Positions 51,404-59,827 of a stretch of 64,000 nucleotides of DNA are shown piece after piece; within the stretch, counting starts at the first letter, position 1; the number at the start of each line of letters is the position of its first letter. The notes beneath the pieces were generated by a model, which was not told the origin of the DNA, did no database searches, and saw nothing but the letters and a program-made list of their open reading frames with translations. Both the position numbers and the translations under genes were made by a program. This DNA is from Pelomonas sp. BJYL3 (GTDB lineage: Bacteria; Pseudomonadota; Gammaproteobacteria; Burkholderiales; Burkholderiaceae_C), in NCBI RefSeq assembly GCF_027257975.1, contig NZ_JANZKX010000004.1, positions 62,001-126,000 of the forward strand, written 5' to 3'.

Positions 51404-51949
51404 ATGAACCTGCCCACCCGGACGCCCCGCTACACCGCCACCGCCATGGCCCTGCACTGGCTGCTGGCCGTCGCCATCGTGGGCGCCTTCGGCATGGGCC
51501 TGTACATGTCGGACCTGCCGCTGTCGCCCACCCGGTTGAAGCTCTTCAACTGGCACAAGTGGGCGGGCGTGACCATCCTGGCGCTGTCCGCCCTGCGCCT
51601 GCTGTGGCGCCTGGGCCACCGCCCGCCGGCCGACCTGCCCATGCCCGCCTGGCAGGCCCGCGCCGCGCATGCGGTGCACTTCCTGCTGTACCTGGCCTTC
51701 TTCGCCGTGCCGCTGAGCGGCTGGGCCTACAGCTCGGCGGCCGGCTTCCCCATCGTGTGGTTCGGCGTGCTGCCGCTGCCGGACTTCGTGCCGGTGGACA
51801 AGCCCCTCGCCCACCAGCTGAAGGAGCTGCACGAGCTGCTGGCCTGGGGCCTGGCCCTGCTGGTCCTCGCCCATGTGGCCGCCGCCCTCAAGCACCACCT
51901 GATCGACAAGGACGGCCTGCTGCTGCGCATGATGCCGGCCCGCCGCTGA
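51404..51949 (+). CDS. Cytochrome b561-type membrane cytochrome (CybB/YceJ-like)
   Basis: A 181-residue four-helix diheme cytochrome. Candidate heme ligands are His18 (ALHWLLAVAIVGAF), His51 (FNWHKWAGVTIL), and His in AAHAVHFLLYLAFFAVPLSG and KELHELLAWGLALLVLAHVA. Moves electrons from quinol at the inner membrane. Encoded with two YceI proteins, the standard cytochrome b561/YceI arrangement. GAGGAAT precedes the ATG. Confidence 0.9.
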   Translation: MNLPTRTPRYTATAMALHWLLAVAIVGAFGMGLYMSDLPLSPTRLKLFNWHKWAGVTILALSALRLLWRLGHRPPADLPMPAWQARAAHAVHFLLYLAFFAVPLSGWAYSSAAGFPIVWFGVLPLPDFVPVDKPLAHQLKELHELLAWGLALLVLAHVAAALKHHLIDKDGLLLRMMPARR

Positions 51950-51984
51950 AGCCCCCGAACACCTGGCCCAAGGAGCCCCTCCGA

Positions 51985-52599
51985 ATGAAGACCACCGTCA
52001 CCGCCGCCCTGCTGCTGAGCCTGGGCCTGATCACCGCCCCGGCCCTGGCCCAGAAGACCAAGCCGGCTCCTGCCGCCCCCGCCACGGCCCCGGCCGCCGC
52101 TCCCGCCCTGGTCGCCGCGCAGAGCGAGCTGAGCTTTGTCAGCAAGCAGATGGGCGTGCCGGTGGACGGCAAGTTCAAGCGCTTTGAAGCTCAGCTGGGC
52201 TTCGACCCGAAGAAGGCCGAGGCCGGCAAGGTGCAGTTCAGCATCGACCTCTCCAGCGTCACCCTGGGCGACCCCATGCTGGACGCCGAGCTGGCCAAGC
52301 CGGCCTGGTTCGACAGCAAGAAGCTGGGCCAGGCCGTCTTCACCAGCAGCGCCATCAAGCCCCTGGGCGGCAACCGCTTCGAGGTGGCCGGCAAGCTGAG
52401 CATGAAGGGCCTGCAGAAGGACCTCAGCGTGCCCGTCGCCCTCGTGCAGGACAAGGGCCTGACCACCGCCAGCGGCAGCTTCGTGCTCAAGCGCCTGGAC
52501 TTCAAGATCGGCGACGGCGAGTGGAGCGACACCTCCATGGTCGCCAACGAAGTCACCGTCAAGCTCAAGCTCGTGTTCTCCGGCGTGGCCCCCCTCTGA
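51985..52599 (+). CDS. YceI-family periplasmic protein, divergent copy
   Basis: A 204-residue exported protein: signal peptide ending PALAQ, an Ala/Pro linker, then the YceI barrel (SELSFVSKQMGVPVDGKFKR, FSIDLSSVTLGDPMLDAELA, WFDSKKLGQAVFTSSAIKPL, VAGKLSMKGLQKDLSVPVAL). YceI proteins bind isoprenoid lipids such as polyprenols or quinones. Starts 35 bases after the cytochrome; next gene is a second YceI. Confidence 0.9.
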   Translation: MKTTVTAALLLSLGLITAPALAQKTKPAPAAPATAPAAAPALVAAQSELSFVSKQMGVPVDGKFKRFEAQLGFDPKKAEAGKVQFSIDLSSVTLGDPMLDAELAKPAWFDSKKLGQAVFTSSAIKPLGGNRFEVAGKLSMKGLQKDLSVPVALVQDKGLTTASGSFVLKRLDFKIGDGEWSDTSMVANEVTVKLKLVFSGVAPL

Positions 52600-52643
52600 G
52601 CCGCGCCTCTCATCCACTCCCCCTCCCAACCCACAGGAACCTC

Positions 52644-53213
52644 ATGAAGAAGACCCTCATTGCCTCTGCCCTGCTGGCCGCCAGCGTGCTTGCCCAGGCC
52701 GAGACCGCCAAGTACCAGATCGAGCCGACCCACACCTTCGTGACCTACGAGATCCAGCACTTCGGCACCTCGACCAACCGCGGCCGCTTCGACAAGAAGG
52801 AAGGCACCGTGGAGATCGACCGCGCCGCCAAGACCGGCAAGGTGCAGATCAGCTTCGACATCGCCTCGGTCAACACCGGCGTGGACGGCATGAACAAGCA
52901 CCTGCAGGGCGATGACTTCTTCAACAGCGCCAAGTGGCCCCAGGCCAAGTTCGTGGGCGACAAGTTCAGCTTCGACGGCGACAAGGTCACCGCGGTCAGC
53001 GGCCAGCTGACGCTCAAGGACAAGACCGCCCCCGTCACCCTGACGGCCAAGCACTTCAACTGCTACCAGAACCCCATGCTCAAGCGCGAGGTCTGCGGCG
53101 GCGACTTCGAGACCACCATCGACCGCACCCAGTGGGGCATCGACTACGGCCTGGCCTGGGGCTTCCCCAAGGAGGTCAAGCTGATCATCCAGGTCGAGGC
53201 CGTGCGCCAGTAA
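52644..53213 (+). CDS. YceI-family periplasmic protein, canonical copy
   Basis: A 189-residue exported protein closer to E. coli YceI: YQIEPTHTFVTYEIQHFGTS, FDKKEGTVEIDRAAKTGKVQ, MNKHLQGDDFFNSAKWPQAK and VCGGDFETTIDRTQWGIDYG. Signal peptide LIASALLAASVLAQAE. ACAGGAA precedes the ATG. Presumed lipid/quinone binding in the periplasm together with the cytochrome b561. Operon ends in a rho-independent terminator. Confidence 0.92.
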   Translation: MKKTLIASALLAASVLAQAETAKYQIEPTHTFVTYEIQHFGTSTNRGRFDKKEGTVEIDRAAKTGKVQISFDIASVNTGVDGMNKHLQGDDFFNSAKWPQAKFVGDKFSFDGDKVTAVSGQLTLKDKTAPVTLTAKHFNCYQNPMLKREVCGGDFETTIDRTQWGIDYGLAWGFPKEVKLIIQVEAVRQ

Positions 53214-53261
53214 GCCGCCGCATCGGACTCCGGCACCGCCCCGGCGCCCGGACGATGGCAC

Positions 53262-53286
53262 AAGGCCCGCCTCGGCGGGCCTTTTT
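53262..53286 (+). terminator. Rho-independent terminator after the YceI operon
   Basis: A perfect 10-bp stem (AAGGCCCGCC / GGCGGGCCTT) with a 2-base TC apex, practically a smaller stem with larger loop, followed by TTTTTC. Confidence 0.9.
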
Positions 53287-53336
53287 CTTGCGCGACTTTG
53301 GCATACTGCCCGCCGCAACCCTCGAGCGGCGCACCC

Positions 53337-53879
53337 ATGGACGACCTGACCCTCACGACGACCCGAACCCCCGGCAACGGGCCCCTGAAATGGCTGCTGA
53401 TCGCCAGCCTTGGCCTGGCTGCGCCCGCCTGGTCCCAGGTCTACAAGTGCCAGCGCAAGGGCCAGACCACCTACCAGTCCACCCCCTGCGACGAGGGCAA
53501 GGCGGATCAGGTGTCCATCTCGGCCGGCCCCACCGACGAGGAGGTGGCGGAGGCCCGCCAGCGCGTGGCCCGGGAAAAGGCGCGCATCGACGCCCTGCCC
53601 AAGGACCGCACAGCCGCTGAAACACCGGGCGCGGGTGGCACCGCCCTCGGCAGCCGCCCGGCCGAACGCCGCACGGAAGGCAGCAGCGGCAATGGCAACG
53701 CCAGCCTCTGCGACAGCATGGCCAAGCAATATGGCGAAGCCTGGGGCAACTACAACAACGCCGTCCGCCAGGGGCGTGCGTCGGGCAGCCGCATCTACGA
53801 CGCCCAGGCCGAATCCGCCATGCGCCGGATCCGTGACACGCAGCAGCTGGCCATGCGCCAGGGCTGCAAGCTCGAGTAA
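53337..53879 (+). CDS. DUF4124 domain exported protein
   Basis: A 180-residue protein. After an export signal (WLLIASLGLAAPAWSQ) comes DUF4124: VYKCQRKGQTTYQSTPCDEG, with the conserved Cys pair. A charged helix (EEVAEARQRVAREKARIDAL) and a Ser/Gly linker precede a C-terminal Cys pair (LCDSMAKQYGEAWGNYNN, MRQGCKLE). Periplasmic, function unknown. Converges on the chemoreceptor gene with an 11-bp gap. Confidence 0.82.
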   Translation: MDDLTLTTTRTPGNGPLKWLLIASLGLAAPAWSQVYKCQRKGQTTYQSTPCDEGKADQVSISAGPTDEEVAEARQRVAREKARIDALPKDRTAAETPGAGGTALGSRPAERRTEGSSGNGNASLCDSMAKQYGEAWGNYNNAVRQGRASGSRIYDAQAESAMRRIRDTQQLAMRQGCKLE

Positions 53880-53890
53880 GACCGCCGCCT

Positions 53891-55744
53891 TCAGGCCAGC
53901 CTGAACTGCGCGATCTGCCCGGCCAGGGTGCCGGCCTGCTCGCGCAGGGCCGCCGCGGCCGCGCGCGACTGGTCCACCAGCGCGGCGTTCTGCTGGGTGA
54001 GCTGATCCACGTTCTGCACGGCCAGCGTCAGCTCGACGATGTCACGCCGCTGGTGCGAGGACTTGCCCTCGATCTGCGTCACGACGCCGCAGACGTCGCG
54101 CGCGCTGGCCAGCATCTGCTGCATCATGCCGCCGGCCCCGCGCGCCAGCTCGGCGCCGCTGCTCATGCGCTCGACGGAACTGCGGGTCAGCTGCTGGATC
54201 TCCGCCGCCGCGCCCGAGCAGCGCTGGGCCAGGGCCCGCACTTCCGCGGCCACGACCGAGAAGCCCCGCCCCTGCTCGCCCGCCCGGGCCGCCTCGACTG
54301 CCGCGTTCAAGGCCAGCAGATTGGTCTGGAAGGCAATGCCACCGATCAGCTCGCTGATGCTGCCGATCTGCCCCGAGGCCTGGTGCAGGGCCTGCATGTT
54401 GAGGATCACCTCCTGCACGGCCGCATCGCCCCGGACCGCCACGGCGCTGGCGGCCCGCGCCACCTCGGAGGCCTGCTCGGCCAGCCCGGCGGTGCCGCTG
54501 ACGGCCGCGGACAGCGTTTCCATCGAGGCGCTGGTCTGCTGCAGGCGGGACGAGGCCTGCTCGGTGCGCTCGCCCAGGTCCTCGTTGCCCTGCGCGATCT
54601 CGCCCGCAGCCTCCTGGATGCGCGCCGCCACCTGGCCCATGCCCTGCACCATGCCCTGCAGGCGCTGGCGCATGGCCTCGACGGCGGCCAGCAGCCGGGC
54701 CAGCTCCAGCGGCCGGTCCTGCGGCACCTGCACGGAGAGGTCGCCCTGGGCAATGCGCCGGGCCACATGGACGGCCTCGCCCAGGCCCTGCAGCACGCTG
54801 CGCAAGGTCCAGGCCATCAGGGCCACCGCGGCGCCCAGCAGCAGCAGGGTCAGCCCGAGCTGCTGCCAGCGCGCCTCCCGCCGCTGCGCCTCCTGGCGCT
54901 GCAGCGTGGCCTGCACCTGGGCCAGCAGCTGCTGGCTCAGCGAGAGCTGCTGGCCGCGCGCGGCCTCCAGCTGGCTCACCAGCTGATCCAGGGGGAAGGA
55001 CGGATCCGCGGCAGCCTGCTGCAGCGTGGCCAGCAAGGTCTGGCGCTGCTGGCTCAGGGCCTGAGCCAGCGCGCTGCCCTGGGGCAGGCGCAGCAGCAGG
55101 GCCTCCATGGCCTCGCCGTGCACGGCGTAGCGGGTCTGGGCCGCCGCCATGGCGGCCACGTCGTCGACGAGGGCGGCGCGGCTGAGATCGCGCAGCTGGC
55201 TCAGGGCCTCGACGGCGCGCGGCGCCTCCTGCAGGGCGGCCAGGCTGCCGAAGTGCACGGCCGGGTCGGCCTCCTGCCACAGGCCGGACTGCAGGTGCAG
55301 CCGGTCCACCTCGCGCTGCAGGGCCTGCAGCCACTGATCGAAGGCCTGCAGCCGGGCCTGGGGCGTGGTCGCGCTGGCGGCGGGGCCCTGCGCGCCCCAG
55401 TCCTGCGCCAGGGTGGCCGCCGCGGGCGCGAGCTCGCCCAGGCCCGGCGCGGCGGCCAGCTCCGCCTGCTGGCGCTGCAGCGCCTGGCGCAGCGGTGCGT
55501 CGGAGGTCGCAGCCGTGCCGGCGTCCGGCATCAGGGCGGCCTGGCGCTGCTGCTGGGCCAGCTCCATGACGGTCCACCAGCCCTCGTTCAGCCGCAGCGC
55601 CAAAGACTGCCGCTCGGCCCGCTCCAGCGCCTCCGCCGCCTCGCGACCGCCCTGCACCAGCGGCAGGGCGCCCATGGCCAGACACAGCAGGGCCGCCAAC
55701 AGCAGCCGGCTCCTCAGGCTTTGCCAGTATTTCATCTCGTTCAT
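53891..55744 (-). CDS. Methyl-accepting chemotaxis protein
   Basis: A 617-residue chemoreceptor. First membrane helix at about 15-35 ([17 protein letters not shown]), a helical periplasmic domain rich in Gln/Ala/Leu to about 305, second helix ([19 protein letters not shown]), HAMP ([18 protein letters not shown]) and a signalling domain with hairpin tip [20 protein letters not shown] and [20 protein letters not shown]. It ends at QIAQFRLA without a CheR/CheB-binding pentapeptide. The tip differs slightly from consensus ([21 protein letters not shown]). Start could also be the ATG at 55735. The ligand-binding domain is not recognised. Confidence 0.9.
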   Translation of the reverse strand: MNEMKYWQSLRSRLLLAALLCLAMGALPLVQGGREAAEALERAERQSLALRLNEGWWTVMELAQQQRQAALMPDAGTAATSDAPLRQALQRQQAELAAAPGLGELAPAAATLAQDWGAQGPAASATTPQARLQAFDQWLQALQREVDRLHLQSGLWQEADPAVHFGSLAALQEAPRAVEALSQLRDLSRAALVDDVAAMAAAQTRYAVHGEAMEALLLRLPQGSALAQALSQQRQTLLATLQQAAADPSFPLDQLVSQLEAARGQQLSLSQQLLAQVQATLQRQEAQRREARWQQLGLTLLLLGAAVALMAWTLRSVLQGLGEAVHVARRIAQGDLSVQVPQDRPLELARLLAAVEAMRQRLQGMVQGMGQVAARIQEAAGEIAQGNEDLGERTEQASSRLQQTSASMETLSAAVSGTAGLAEQASEVARAASAVAVRGDAAVQEVILNMQALHQASGQIGSISELIGGIAFQTNLLALNAAVEAARAGEQGRGFSVVAAEVRALAQRCSGAAAEIQQLTRSSVERMSSGAELARGAGGMMQQMLASARDVCGVVTQIEGKSSHQRRDIVELTLAVQNVDQLTQQNAALVDQSRAAAAALREQAGTLAGQIAQFRLA

Positions 55745-55841
55745 CCCATCCGAAGAGAACCGCTCTCCTGGCGGTCCGTGCCGGCACGGTAGGCAGGGGC
55801 TGTGATGGCTCGATGACGGCGCCACGCCCGGGGCTGCCCGG

Positions 55842-55857
55842 CGTGACCTGTGTCACG
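55842..55857. promoter_or_regulatory. CRP/FNR-like dyad between divergent receptor and kinase genes
   Basis: CGTGACCTGTGTCACG: the GTGA-N6-TCAC core of CRP-type sites, located between the chemoreceptor start (55744) and the LytS-type kinase start (56018). Short dyads like this are expected by chance, so low confidence. Confidence 0.3.
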
Positions 55858-56017
55858 AAGTGCGCCGGCCCCCTGGGCGAAGGCCGGCGCGGGGCTGCCG
55901 CGCCCATCCGGACGGAGTGCAGATGGGGCCCTGGTCCGTGCAGCCTGTCGCCTGCGCCTGGGGCGCCCGGTGCGGCTTGCGTACAGTCCGTCTCAACAGC
56001 AAAAGCAGGTCCATTCC

Positions 56018-57547
56018 ATGAACGCCCACCCCTCCCCCACCTGGTATGAGCATTGGCAGCGCTTCGCCCGGGCCAGCGTGCGTGGCTTCCACGTCTATGC
56101 CAGCTGGCTGGTGAGCATCAGCTGGCGGCGCTTCATCCTGCTGTCCATCCTGCTGATCATCGGCGCCAACATCCTCAGCAACATGCCGCCCTTCACCTGG
56201 CGCATCACCGAGCAGTACGAGGGCGCGCCGCCCGTCAAGAGCGTGACCAAGCCCAAGCCGGTGCCCAAGACGCCGCCCAGGATCACGCACAAGGACGAGG
56301 AATCGCTGGAGGAGTCCGCCCGCAAGATCGCCGAGAAGCTCGGCAAGGGTGAGGACGGCGTGCACCTGGACGTGGCCATCGACAAGCACGGCATCCGCAT
56401 CGAGCAGCGCCCCAAGCCGGCGGCCGGCGCCAGCGCCCCGGCCTCGGCCGACAAGGCGGTGGAGGAAGGCGTGCACATCAACCTGCCCAATCTGGTGGTG
56501 CGGGTGCCCGTGGACAAGGCGGACAAGTCAGACAAGGCCGGCAAGCCCGCCAAGGTCGAGGTGAGCGAGGACGAGCTGCGCAGCCAGCTGGAGGAGGCGC
56601 TGAAGCAGTCCCAGGAGTCGGCACGCCAGCAGCTGGAGGAGGCACGCGCCGCCCGCGACGAGGCCGAGGACGCCCGCCGCCAGGTCCAGGAAGAGCTGGA
56701 CAAGGCGCAGTCGGAGCTGGAGAAGATCCAGGAGGAGGCGAGCACCGGCTGGCACTCCCGCGTGCGGGTCATCCACTGGGGCGAGTTCCTGATCGACTTC
56801 TCCATCCTCTTCGTGCTGGCCTCGGCCCTGGTCAAGGCGACCTACAAGGGCCGCATCCAGGCCGAGGTGAAGGCGGCGCAGGCCACCGAGACGGCCGAGG
56901 CCGAGTCGCTCAAGCGCCAGGTCGTCGAGGCCCGCATGGCCGCGATGCAGGCGCAGGTGGAGCCGCATTTCCTCTTCAATACCCTGGCCTCCATTGATCA
57001 CTTGATCGAGACCGACCCGCCGCGCGCCTCCCAGATGCAGCGCAACCTGATCGCCCTGCTGCGCGCCTCCATGCCCACCATGCGCGAGGCCAATGCCGCC
57101 GGCGTGCGTGACCTGGGCCGCGAGCTGGCGGTGATCCGGCCCTACCTCGAGATCCTCAAGGTACGCATGGAGGACCGGCTGCAGACCGAGATCGACGTGC
57201 CCGACGGGCTGCTCTCCGCCGAGTTCCCGCCCATGATGATCCAGAGCCTGGTCGAGAACGCCATCAAGCACGGCCTGGAGCCCAAGGCCGAGGGCGGCAG
57301 CCTCAAGGTGCGCGCCGAGGTGCTGCACGGCAAGCTGGCCATCACGGTGGCCGACACCGGCCTGGGCTTCGGCCGCGCCGCCACCGCCGGCACCGGCGTG
57401 GGCCTGGCCAACATCCGCGAACGACTCTCCCTGCTGTACGGCGGCCGCGCCAGCGTGACCATCGCCGCCAACCAGCCCTCCGGCACCGTGGTGACCATCA
57501 CCGTGCCCTACCGCAGCCGCACCGACGAACAAGGAGCTTCCGCATGA
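56018..57547 (+). CDS. LytS/YehU-type sensor histidine kinase with charged coiled-coil sensor region
   Basis: A 509-residue kinase. One membrane helix near 35-55 (FILLSILLIIGANILSNM), then about 210 extracytoplasmic residues: two beta-type segments (DGVHLDVAIDKHGIRIEQRP, GVHINLPNLVVRVPVDK) and a charged coiled coil (about 185-245). A second helix (FLIDFSILFVLASALVKAT) precedes the His_kinase domain with QAQVEPHFLFNTLASIDHLI (His317), ALLRASMPTMREA and HATPase (SLVENAIKHGLEP, DTGLGFGR, GVGLANIRERLSLLYGG). Overlaps the next small membrane gene (ATGA), and a LytTR regulator follows: a three-gene signalling unit. Confidence 0.88.
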   Translation: MNAHPSPTWYEHWQRFARASVRGFHVYASWLVSISWRRFILLSILLIIGANILSNMPPFTWRITEQYEGAPPVKSVTKPKPVPKTPPRITHKDEESLEESARKIAEKLGKGEDGVHLDVAIDKHGIRIEQRPKPAAGASAPASADKAVEEGVHINLPNLVVRVPVDKADKSDKAGKPAKVEVSEDELRSQLEEALKQSQESARQQLEEARAARDEAEDARRQVQEELDKAQSELEKIQEEASTGWHSRVRVIHWGEFLIDFSILFVLASALVKATYKGRIQAEVKAAQATETAEAESLKRQVVEARMAAMQAQVEPHFLFNTLASIDHLIETDPPRASQMQRNLIALLRASMPTMREANAAGVRDLGRELAVIRPYLEILKVRMEDRLQTEIDVPDGLLSAEFPPMMIQSLVENAIKHGLEPKAEGGSLKVRAEVLHGKLAITVADTGLGFGRAATAGTGVGLANIRERLSLLYGGRASVTIAANQPSGTVVTITVPYRSRTDEQGASA

Positions 57548-57945
57548 GAACCCTCTTCAAGGCCTTCTTCATCCTCGCCCTGGGCGTGGTGCTGCTGAGC
57601 ATCCTCGGTGGATTCAGCCTGGCGCACCATGTCTTCTCCGAGCCCGGCGTCCACATCGTCGTCAACGGTGACGAATGGACCGACCCGGACGTCGGCGACT
57701 TCATCGGCGCCATGATCGGCCTGGGCGTGGGCGGGCTGGTGTGCTTCATCGTGCTGCCCCTGGTGCTGCTCTTCGCGGTGGGCCTGCCCCTGCTGATCGT
57801 GGGTGGCGTGATCGGCCTGCTGGTGCTGGTGTTCTGCGGCGTGGGCGCGGTGGTGTTCTCGCCGGCCTTCCTGGTGATCCTGGTGCTGTGGCTGCTGCTG
57901 CGTCGCCCCAAGGCCCGAGGGGCCGCTCCGGCGCCCCGTCCCTGA
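57544..57945 (+). CDS. Small multi-helix membrane protein within the LytS/LytTR unit
   Basis: A 133-residue protein of three hydrophobic helices (AFFILALGVVLLSILGGFSL, FIGAMIGLGVGGLVCFIVLP, LLIVGGVIGLLVLVFCGVGA and more) and a short loop GVHIVVNGDEWTDPDVGD that shares the GVHI phrase with the kinase sensor region. Translationally coupled to the kinase. Probably an accessory or target membrane protein; no family recognised. Confidence 0.65.
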   Translation: MRTLFKAFFILALGVVLLSILGGFSLAHHVFSEPGVHIVVNGDEWTDPDVGDFIGAMIGLGVGGLVCFIVLPLVLLFAVGLPLLIVGGVIGLLVLVFCGVGAVVFSPAFLVILVLWLLLRRPKARGAAPAPRP

Positions 57946-57962
57946 GCGCCACCCGGGGCGGT

Positions 57963-57980
57963 CTACGGGTCAACCCGTAG
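57963..57980. promoter_or_regulatory. Perfect palindrome upstream of the LytTR regulator gene
   Basis: CTACGGGT-CA-ACCCGTAG, 8-bp arms with a 2-base centre, 37 bases before the regulator ATG and after the membrane-protein stop. Could be an autoregulatory operator or a short mRNA hairpin between cistrons. Confidence 0.45.
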
Positions 57981-58016
57981 CCCCGCCCGCCACCTGACGC
58001 CCTTAGCATCGCGCCC

Positions 58017-58871
58017 ATGAACGACACCACCCAAGACAGCGCCGACGGCCGCATCCGCGCCGTGCTGGCCGACGACGAACGCCTGATGCGGGAGCAGCTG
58101 CGCAGCCGGCTGATGGAGGTCTGGCCCGAGCTGGACATCGTGGCCGAGGCCAAGAACGGCCTGGAAGCCGTCGAGCTGTGCCGCGAGCACCGCCCGGACC
58201 TGGTCTTCCTGGACATCCGCATGCCGGGCCTGACCGGCGTGGATGCCGCCCGCCAGATCGTGCAGCTCCCGGACGACGACAGCTGGCTGGTGCCCGAAAT
58301 CGTCTTCATCACCGCCTACGACCAGTACGCCGTCGAGGCCTTCGAGCAGGGCGTGGCGGACTACGTGCTCAAGCCCGCCGAGCGCGAGCGCCTGGCCATC
58401 ACCGTGGCGCGGGTCAAGAAGCGCCTGGCCCAGCGCAGCGAGGCCGAGGCCGGCGAGGCGCCCGCGGCCGCCCTGCCGGCCGGCCAGCCCATGCAGCAGC
58501 TGCTGCACAAGCTCTCGGCCCAGCTGAGTCCCGGCGGGGCGCCCAAGTACCTGCAGTGGATCCAGGCCACCGTGGGTCAGAGCATCCAGATGATCCCGGT
58601 CGAGGACGTGCTCTTCTTCATCTCCGACGAGAAGTACACCCGCGTCCAGACCGCCGGCATCGAGGCGCTGATCCGCAAGCCCATCAAGGAGCTGGTGGAC
58701 GAGCTGGACCCGCAGCTGTTCTGGCAGATCCACCGCTCCACGCTGGTCAATGTGAAGGCCATCGCCGGCATCAGCCGGGACTTCCGCGGCCGCCAGCTGG
58801 TGGCCGTCAAGGGTCTCACCGAGAAGCTCGAGGTGAGCCGCAGCTACACCCACCTCTTCAAGGGCATGTGA
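58017..58871 (+). CDS. LytTR-family response regulator
   Basis: A 284-residue regulator: receiver domain with Asp66 (DLVFLDIRMPGLTGVDA, FITAYDQYAVEAFEQGVADY, KPAERERL) and a C-terminal LytTR DNA-binding domain (VEDVLFFISDEKYTRVQTAG, LIRKPIKELVDELDPQLFWQ, HRSTLVNVKAIAGISRDFRG, LEVSRSYTHLFKGM). Cognate of the LytS-type kinase two genes upstream. Its stop abuts the stop of the YhhN gene on the other strand. Confidence 0.93.
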   Translation: MNDTTQDSADGRIRAVLADDERLMREQLRSRLMEVWPELDIVAEAKNGLEAVELCREHRPDLVFLDIRMPGLTGVDAARQIVQLPDDDSWLVPEIVFITAYDQYAVEAFEQGVADYVLKPAERERLAITVARVKKRLAQRSEAEAGEAPAAALPAGQPMQQLLHKLSAQLSPGGAPKYLQWIQATVGQSIQMIPVEDVLFFISDEKYTRVQTAGIEALIRKPIKELVDELDPQLFWQIHRSTLVNVKAIAGISRDFRGRQLVAVKGLTEKLEVSRSYTHLFKGM

Positions 58872-59573
58872 TCAGCCCGCTGCCTCGTCCGGCGCCCGCG
58901 CCGGGCGCAGGCTGGCCACGAAGCAGCACTGCGCCAGCCAGTAGGTGCTGAGGATCAGCAGCGTGGCCTGGGGCAGCTGCCCCGCGAAGGCGAACTTGTT
59001 GATCGCGATCATCGCGTCCGAGAACAGGAACAGCGTGCCGCCCCAGGCCGCGCGCCGCGCCAGGGCCTCGTCCGGCCCGCCCATGCTGCTGCGCCACCAG
59101 GCCCAGGCCTGGGAGGCCATGCTGGCCAGGCAGCCCACATAGACCAGCACGGGGATCCGCAGATCGCCCGGTATGCCCGGCCACAGCCGGTGCAGCACCG
59201 CGCCCGCCACCAGGGCGTAGAGCACGAAAGGCCACCAGGGCCGGCCGAAGCGCGAGCGCTGGCAGTAGCCCACGATGTAGCAGAGATGGGCGATCAGGAA
59301 GCTCACCAGGCCCGGCAGGAAGCCCGCCTCGGGCCACAGCAGGGCCACGTCCCCGCCCAGGGAGAACAGCAGCCCCCAGCGCAGCCAGCGGGCGGCCTGT
59401 GGGCTGTCCGCGCCACGGGGCCAGGCCCACAGCAGGATCAGGAGGGTGGTGAGCGGCTTGGCCGCGAAGCCCAGCTCGGGGTTCAGGCCCAGCCCGCCCA
59501 GCGCGGCGATGGCGATGCAGGCGGACACCAGGATGAGCAGAGGCAGCAGGAAGGGAGATCGCATGGCCGGCAT
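58872..59573 (-). CDS. YhhN-family membrane protein (lysoplasmalogenase-like)
   Basis: A 233-residue protein of about eight hydrophobic helices with family motifs AAKPLTTLLILLWAW, GLLFSLGGDVALLWPEAGFL, GLVSFLIAHLCYIVGY and GGTLFLFSDAMIAINKFA. Eukaryotic TMEM86 members hydrolyse lysoplasmalogen vinyl-ether bonds; bacterial function is less clear. Either the ATG at 59573 or at 59564 could be the start. Convergent with the LytTR gene with no spacer. Confidence 0.87.
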   Translation of the reverse strand: MPAMRSPFLLPLLILVSACIAIAALGGLGLNPELGFAAKPLTTLLILLWAWPRGADSPQAARWLRWGLLFSLGGDVALLWPEAGFLPGLVSFLIAHLCYIVGYCQRSRFGRPWWPFVLYALVAGAVLHRLWPGIPGDLRIPVLVYVGCLASMASQAWAWWRSSMGGPDEALARRAAWGGTLFLFSDAMIAINKFAFAGQLPQATLLILSTYWLAQCCFVASLRPARAPDEAAG

Positions 59574-59827
59574 TCTGGCCGCGGCGCGTGCCGTGCGGCG
59601 CCGGGGTTAGCCCGCAAGCCGCCGGTGAGGGCCGAGGACGCCCGGAGCCCCAGCACATTGTCGTTCTGGAGACAAGTCTCTAATCCGCCGCGATTCGTCG
59701 GCGGCGAACGACAGCCCCGGCATTTTCCCTCGCCCCCTTGCAACAAAGCCTTCGCAGAATCGGTCTCCCATGTGATCCCGGACAGCGACGCGTCGCTCTC
59801 CGTCACCACGACAAAGAGGAGACCTCC

